Assembly: GCF_042654245.1 (NCBI RefSeq)
Contig: NZ_JBHSGI010000034.1
Coordinates: forward strand, 186,001-250,000
From: Seohaeicola_A nanhaiensis
GTDB lineage: Bacteria > Pseudomonadota > Alphaproteobacteria > Rhodobacterales > Rhodobacteraceae
Direction of reading: 5' to 3'
Length of the DNA: 64,000 nucleotides
Under the pieces are notes generated by a model. The model saw nothing but the letters and a program-made list of their open reading frames with translations, was not told where the DNA came from and did no database searches. Positions 59,934 through 64,000 of this stretch are shown one piece after another (position 1 is the stretch's first letter; every line of letters starts with the position of its first letter). Made by a program: the position numbers and the translations under genes.

Positions 59934-62396
59934 CTAGCGGCGTGGCACCAGATGTGTGATTCCGACCGAGGCGGCGCGGGCGAGGTTCACGTCGAGCGAC
60001 ATCGGGATATACTCGCCGCGCCGCCAGAGCTGCGCCAGATCGTCGTAATGGCGTGACAGCGGGTGTCCGGACTGGCCGGTCGAGATGATGAAGACCGAAC
60101 TGTCGGGGTCGGTGAAGTCATAGACCCCGCGATAGCCCGCCCCGTGGACATTGGTGAAGGGGTCCGGATCCTCGCCCGAGGTGCGCCCGCGCAGCAGCGT
60201 GTTGTCGCCGCCGCTGGTCGACTGGTGGATGTTCACGAAGGTCTTGAGCAGCGGGATCTCGCCCAGCACCGGGTGGTCGTGTGTCGCCTGATGCGCATCG
60301 CCCCAGCGCAGCGATTCCAGCGCCGTGCCGTAATGTTCGGCGATCCAGATCAGCGCGTCGTCGAGCGCGATCCGCGCCATGTCGGTGCAGGTCTCCTTCG
60401 GCGCGCTCTGGATCACGTCGCACCAGATGCCGGCGCCGTCGACATTCTTGAACACCCGCTCGATGAAGATCGGTTCCAGATGTTTGAATTCGGTCGCCAG
60501 CGGCCCCAGCTCGTCGCGGATCAGCCGGTCCTGCAGGGCGCGCATCCAGGCGGCGTAGATCAGCGGCTCGGGCAGATGCTCGTTCATCTCGCCGTTCCAG
60601 TCGGCCAGCAGGGCCAGCGTGATCTGGCGCTGGCGCTCGGGCGTGCCCTCGGGAGCGGCCTGGCCGGTGAACCAGAGATCCGCGCCGACCAGCGGCAGCA
60701 GGGTGCGCGCGGTGAAGGAGACGGGATCGAGCTGCGCCTCGATCAGGCTGTCGCGGGTATGGACCTGGCGCGATTGCATCAGCCGCTGCCAGCGGTTGAT
60801 CCGCTGGGTGTCGCCCCAGGTGAAGGAGATGTGGTTGGGGAAGGGCCGTTCGAGGATCTTGTTGTTGGTATTGCCGAGGATGCCGCCGCGCGGATTGACG
60901 AATTCGGGGTTCGAGGCATAGGGCATCCGCCCCATCCACCGGTTTTCGGCGCGCCATCCCTGGCTCGGCATCCGGCCCTGGCTCTGATGCCGGGGGTCGC
61001 GGCGGGGAACGGCGCCGATCATCTTCATCGCGATGCCGGTCTGGTCGGCCAGCATGAGGTTCTGCGAGGGCGCGATATAGCCCTCGGCGGCAGCGATCGC
61101 CTCCTGCACACTTGAGGTGTTCATCACCGCGATGGCGGCCGAGAGCGTGGTGTCGTTCGGGCTGAGCGCGGTCCAGGCCAGCGACATGACGTGACCGGGC
61201 GGCGTGACGGCGTCCAGGTTGAACTGGCTGCCGGGCAGCACCGGGCCGTTCTCGGTCCAGCGCAGGGTCAGGGTGACGGGCGCGGCGTCCTTGATCTCGA
61301 TGATCGAGGGACGCGAGATGAAGTCCTTGTAGCCCTGAGGTGTCAGATATTGCTGCGGATTCTCGGGGTTCAGCTTTTCGACATAGAGGTCCTGATCGTC
61401 GAGATAGGAAGAGGTGACGCCCCAGCCGAGTTTCGCGCTGCGCCCGGTCAGCACCACGGGGATGCCGGGGATGGTGCCGCCGATGACCCCGCCCGCCGCC
61501 AGCTCCAGCCGGGCGAGATACCAGACCGACGGGGCGGTAAAGCCGAGGTGGGGGTCGTTGCCAAGCAGCGTGCCGCCCGAGGCCGAGCGCGACGGCGCGG
61601 CGGCCCAGGCGTTCGAGGCGCCCGCCAGCCCGCGCGGCGGCACCGGCCAGAGCATGCCCGGCGGCGGCGAATCTTCGGCATAGCGCGGCGCGCCCGGGGC
61701 GAGGCTGGCGTATTCGGGCAGGGCGGCGATGCCGTTGCCGGGTGCGTCAGGCAGGATGTCGGCGATCCGCTTCCGATCCTCGAGCGTGAGCGAGACCCGT
61801 GCGCGCAGAACCTCTTCGCCCAGGTGGCCCGAAAGCTGCAGCGCCATCAGCTTGACGATGGCCAGGGAATCGCCCGGCTGCCAGGGCGCGACGGGGGTGT
61901 TGAAAAGGAACATCTCGGGCGCGCCGCGCCCCAGCGCGTTGTCGTTGATCTCGGCCAGGCGAGCGTTGACGCCGGCGGAATAGGCCTCGAGCGCGGCACG
62001 GGTCCGGTCGTCCTGCGCCGCGACCGAGCGCATGGCCAGGCGGTAGATGTCGAGCCGGCGCATCAGCGAGTCGGTGTTCAGCGTGCGCGCGCCGAAAACC
62101 TCGGACAGGCGGCCCTGCGCGGTGCGCCGCATCATCGTCATCTGCCACAACCGGTCCTGCGCGTGGGCGTAGCCGAGGCCGAAATAGACGTCGGCGTCGC
62201 TGGCCCCAAAGACATGGGGCACATTGGCATTGTCGCGCACGATCTCCACCGGTGCGGAGAGCCCCGTGACCTCGACCGTCGCGTCATAGTCGGGCAGCGA
62301 CTGGCTGGCGAAGTAATAGACGCCGATCACCGCCAGCACGACCAGCCCGATCAGGCCCGCCGCAATGCGAATCAACCAGCGAAACACCACTGCCAT
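59934..62396 (-). CDS. Penicillin acylase family protein (Ntn hydrolase)
   Basis: An 820-residue precursor of the penicillin G acylase/AHL acylase family. A membrane anchor or signal (FRWLIRIAAGLIGLVVLAVIGVYYFA) opens the protein. The alpha-subunit segment VPHVFGASDADVYFGLGYAHAQDRLWQMTMMRR follows. The autoproteolytic site is at GASNAWAAAP, Ser becoming the beta-subunit N-terminal nucleophile, then GNDPHLGFTAPSVWY. Asn in ILGNTNNKI is the typical oxyanion residue. The substrate (acyl-homoserine lactone, beta-lactam or other amide) is unknown. AGGGAC precedes the ATG. Confidence 0.92.
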   Translation of the reverse strand: MAVVFRWLIRIAAGLIGLVVLAVIGVYYFASQSLPDYDATVEVTGLSAPVEIVRDNANVPHVFGASDADVYFGLGYAHAQDRLWQMTMMRRTAQGRLSEVFGARTLNTDSLMRRLDIYRLAMRSVAAQDDRTRAALEAYSAGVNARLAEINDNALGRGAPEMFLFNTPVAPWQPGDSLAIVKLMALQLSGHLGEEVLRARVSLTLEDRKRIADILPDAPGNGIAALPEYASLAPGAPRYAEDSPPPGMLWPVPPRGLAGASNAWAAAPSRSASGGTLLGNDPHLGFTAPSVWYLARLELAAGGVIGGTIPGIPVVLTGRSAKLGWGVTSSYLDDQDLYVEKLNPENPQQYLTPQGYKDFISRPSIIEIKDAAPVTLTLRWTENGPVLPGSQFNLDAVTPPGHVMSLAWTALSPNDTTLSAAIAVMNTSSVQEAIAAAEGYIAPSQNLMLADQTGIAMKMIGAVPRRDPRHQSQGRMPSQGWRAENRWMGRMPYASNPEFVNPRGGILGNTNNKILERPFPNHISFTWGDTQRINRWQRLMQSRQVHTRDSLIEAQLDPVSFTARTLLPLVGADLWFTGQAAPEGTPERQRQITLALLADWNGEMNEHLPEPLIYAAWMRALQDRLIRDELGPLATEFKHLEPIFIERVFKNVDGAGIWCDVIQSAPKETCTDMARIALDDALIWIAEHYGTALESLRWGDAHQATHDHPVLGEIPLLKTFVNIHQSTSGGDNTLLRGRTSGEDPDPFTNVHGAGYRGVYDFTDPDSSVFIISTGQSGHPLSRHYDDLAQLWRRGEYIPMSLDVNLARAASVGITHLVPRR

Positions 62397-62516
62397 GTTC
62401 TGTCCCTGTCGCGTGCTGCCGGGGCGCCTTTTAACGGCGAGAGATGATTGGACCCGGACGGATTGCCTGTTATTGAAACTTGGACATTAAGTGAAGTCGA
62501 ACATGGGGGAAAGCGG

Positions 62517-63389
62517 ATGGCAAAGCTGGCATTTCTGGGTCTTGGGGTAATGGGCTATCCGATGGCCGGACACCTGAGCAAGGCCGGTCACGACGTGACG
62601 GTCTATAACCGCAGCGGCGCAAAGGCGCAGAAATGGGTCGCCGAATTCGGCGGCAGCGCCGCCGCGACCCCGCGCGAGGCGGCCAGTGGCGCCGATTTCG
62701 TGATGGCCTGCGTCGGCAATGACGACGACCTGCGCTCGGTCTGCCTGGGCGAGAAGGGGGCCTTTGCCGGAATGCGTTCGGGCGCGGTTTTTGTCGATCA
62801 CACCACCGTTTCGGCCAAGGTCACGCGAGAGCTTTATTCGGCCGCCGATGCAAAACAGGTGAGCTTTGTCGATGCGCCGATTTCGGGCGGGCAGGCGGGG
62901 GCCGAGAACGGCAAGCTGTCGATCATGTGCGGCGGCGACAAGGGCGCCTATGACCGGGCCGAGCCGGTGATGGCCGCCTATGCCCGCATCTGCCGCCGGA
63001 TCGGGGAGAGCGGCGCGGGTCAGATGACCAAGATGTGCAATCAGATCGCTATCGCCGGTCTGGTGCAGGGCCTCAGCGAGGCGCTGCATTTCGCCGAGAA
63101 GGCGGGTCTGGACGGGCGCGCGGTGGTCGAGGTGATCAGCCAGGGTGCGGCCGGCAGCTGGCAGATGCAGAACCGCTACGAAACCATGCTGGACGATCAT
63201 TTCGAACATGGTTTCGCGGTCGACTGGATGCGCAAGGATCTGGGCATCTGCCTGGATACGGCAGACGAGAACGGGGCGAGCCTGCCGGTCACGGCGCTGG
63301 TCGACCAGTTCTACAAGGACGTCCAGAAGATGGGTGGCGGACGGTGGGATACCTCCAGCCTGTTCAAGCGGCTGCGCAAGATGGGGTGA
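62517..63389 (+). CDS. Beta-hydroxyacid dehydrogenase, 3-hydroxyisobutyrate dehydrogenase family
   Basis: A 290-residue NAD(P)-dependent enzyme. The Rossmann motif GLGVMGYPMAGHL starts the protein, then VYNRSGAKAQ. The substrate-binding block is FVDAPISGGQAGAENGKLSIMCGG, and the catalytic Lys lies in KMCNQIAIAGLVQGLSEAL. The family covers 3-hydroxyisobutyrate, tartronate semialdehyde and related acids. GGGGGAAAG precedes the ATG. It stands alone with its own terminator. The exact substrate cannot be read; a tartronate-semialdehyde reductase role would fit the sugar-acid genes at 33-43 kb but they are not linked. Confidence 0.93.
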   Translation: MAKLAFLGLGVMGYPMAGHLSKAGHDVTVYNRSGAKAQKWVAEFGGSAAATPREAASGADFVMACVGNDDDLRSVCLGEKGAFAGMRSGAVFVDHTTVSAKVTRELYSAADAKQVSFVDAPISGGQAGAENGKLSIMCGGDKGAYDRAEPVMAAYARICRRIGESGAGQMTKMCNQIAIAGLVQGLSEALHFAEKAGLDGRAVVEVISQGAAGSWQMQNRYETMLDDHFEHGFAVDWMRKDLGICLDTADENGASLPVTALVDQFYKDVQKMGGGRWDTSSLFKRLRKMG

Positions 63390-63413
63390 CCCTCACGGGT
63401 TCGTGAGGGTTTG
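63389..63413 (+). terminator. Intrinsic terminator
   Basis: ACCCTCACG pairs with CGTGAGGGT (63389-63397 with 63402-63410) around GGTT, followed by TTTGTG. It starts on the last base of the stop codon of the dehydrogenase gene. Confidence 0.85.
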
Positions 63414-63493
63414 TGACTCAACTTTCTTCGAGGACGGGGCGTTGGGCTCCTGTCAAAGGCGGGGATGCCCGTCGGAAAAGAAAAGGAAGCACA

Positions 63494-64000
63494 ATGAAAC
63501 TCTTCATGACCACGGCAGCCATCTCCGCTCTTCTCGCCACCGGCGTGATCGCCGAAACCACGTCGCGGGGTGCCGACGCCCCCACCGCCCAGGAAACCGT
63601 GGGCACCGAGCTGAAGGCAGACGCCGCCAAGTCGACGCCCGAAGCTTCGCGCGGTGCCGGCAATCCGAGCTCGGAAGAAGTTGCGAAAGACCCCGCCGTT
63701 CCGGCGGTCGATCAGGTGGCCACTGGCGAGACCCCGGATGCCTCGCGTGGCGCCGAGGCCGTTCGCAGCGAGGACGTGGCCAAGGATACCAACGCCGCCG
63801 CGACCACAGGTGTTGTTGTGGCTGTCCCGGCTGCCGACAAGGACGCCGACACGGACAAGACCGCTTCGCGTGGTGCGGACAATCCCACCAGCGAGGAAGT
63901 GGCCGAAGGCAAGGCCGACGCCAATGTCTACAAGACCAAGGACAGCGAAGTGGAAGCTTCGCGTGGTGAAGATGCCGTGCGTGGTGAAGATGTCGCGGGC
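63494..64000 (+). CDS. Secreted repetitive protein (5' part only)
   Basis: The first 169 residues of a protein that continues past the window. A signal peptide (KLFMTTAAISALLATGVIA, cleavage after A20) is followed by imperfect repeats built on A/T-S-R-G-A/E, at residues 24, 52, 84, 125 and 156. Most are followed by x3-4-S/G-E-D/E-V-A-K/E/G. Between them are linkers rich in Ala, Asp, Lys, Thr and Val. The mature protein has no visible Cys and looks disordered. AAAGGAAG lies before the ATG. I do not recognise the family. It could be a periplasmic or surface spacer, stalk or matrix protein. Confidence 0.8.
   Translation, partial: MKLFMTTAAISALLATGVIAETTSRGADAPTAQETVGTELKADAAKSTPEASRGAGNPSSEEVAKDPAVPAVDQVATGETPDASRGAEAVRSEDVAKDTNAAATTGVVVAVPAADKDADTDKTASRGADNPTSEEVAEGKADANVYKTKDSEVEASRGEDAVRGEDVAG

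Noticed and set aside
63494..64000. CRISPR or tandem DNA repeat at the window end
   Set aside because: The repetition is at protein level only; DNA copies differ and spacing is irregular.

Overview
The window is 64 kb of GC-rich, densely coding bacterial chromosome. It is most likely from an alphaproteobacterium of the Rhodobacteraceae (Roseobacter group). This rests on several features seen together: a Usg-family protein, an acyl-CoA ligase resembling the DmdB family, a TRAP transporter, an alphaproteobacterial zwf-pgl-pgi operon, a VPLPA-CTERM secreted protein, an ASKHA/2Fe-2S (RACo-like) protein, and intergenic GC hairpins followed by a 'GGTATTT...CAGAGAAG' element. No insertion sequence, integrase or CRISPR array was seen. 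The species is not identified.

Layout. 0-9.4 kb: gyrA (3' end cut by the window edge), usg, a radical SAM protein, the zwf-pgl-pgi operon feeding the Entner-Doudoroff and pentose phosphate routes, an RTX repeat protein with its own extended -10 promoter, and a hot-dog thioesterase. 9.5-19.3 kb: an acyl-CoA ligase, tRNA-Gly(CCC), a restriction-modification locus (MT-A70 methyltransferase, BglII-family nuclease, convergent TSPPF methyltransferase), a DUF2235 hydrolase, a SAM methyltransferase paired with the RACo-like protein, and an unrecognised helical protein.

19.4-33.0 kb is the most interesting metabolic block. A MarR regulator lies between two outward units. On one side is a TRAP transporter (DctPQM) followed by a semialdehyde-type aldehyde dehydrogenase. 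On the other is an eight-gene operon: flavin/2Fe-2S reductase, Rieske oxygenase alpha and beta, acyl-CoA ligase, thiolase, a Zn-ribbon (DUF35)-SDR fusion whose SDR half has lost its catalytic residues, a cyclase/kynurenine-formamidase-family hydrolase, and an SDR. A perfect 16-bp palindrome covers the operon promoter and a related imperfect one covers the TRAP promoter, so one MarR-type switch probably controls uptake and breakdown of one unknown, probably ring-containing, acid.

33.0-43.7 kb is a sugar-acid region: KDG kinase, SMP-30 lactonase, FAH-family hydrolase, DHDPS-family dehydratase/aldolase, LysE exporter, idonate-type dehydrogenase, gluconate-5-dehydrogenase-like SDR, PhyH oxygenase, RraA-family protein, IlvD/EDD dehydratase and another SDR. 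Two perfect palindromes with core TGGTATACCA (UxuR/ExuR-like GntR sites) sit in its two divergent promoters, but no GntR gene is in the window.

43.8-48.3 kb is a thiamine locus (thiC-thiM-thiE facing thiD) with a TPP riboswitch at each outer end. 48.6-54.6 kb: two small hypothetical genes, a transglutaminase, tRNA-Asn, an MBL hydrolase, an orphan EnvZ-like kinase, a second Rieske oxygenase and a 54-residue protein. 54.6-56.5 kb is richer in AT and carries a glycosyltransferase and a VPLPA-CTERM protein. The rest is tRNA(CAT), purM-purN, rnd, a penicillin-acylase-family hydrolase, a beta-hydroxyacid dehydrogenase, and the start of a repetitive secreted protein that runs off the window end.
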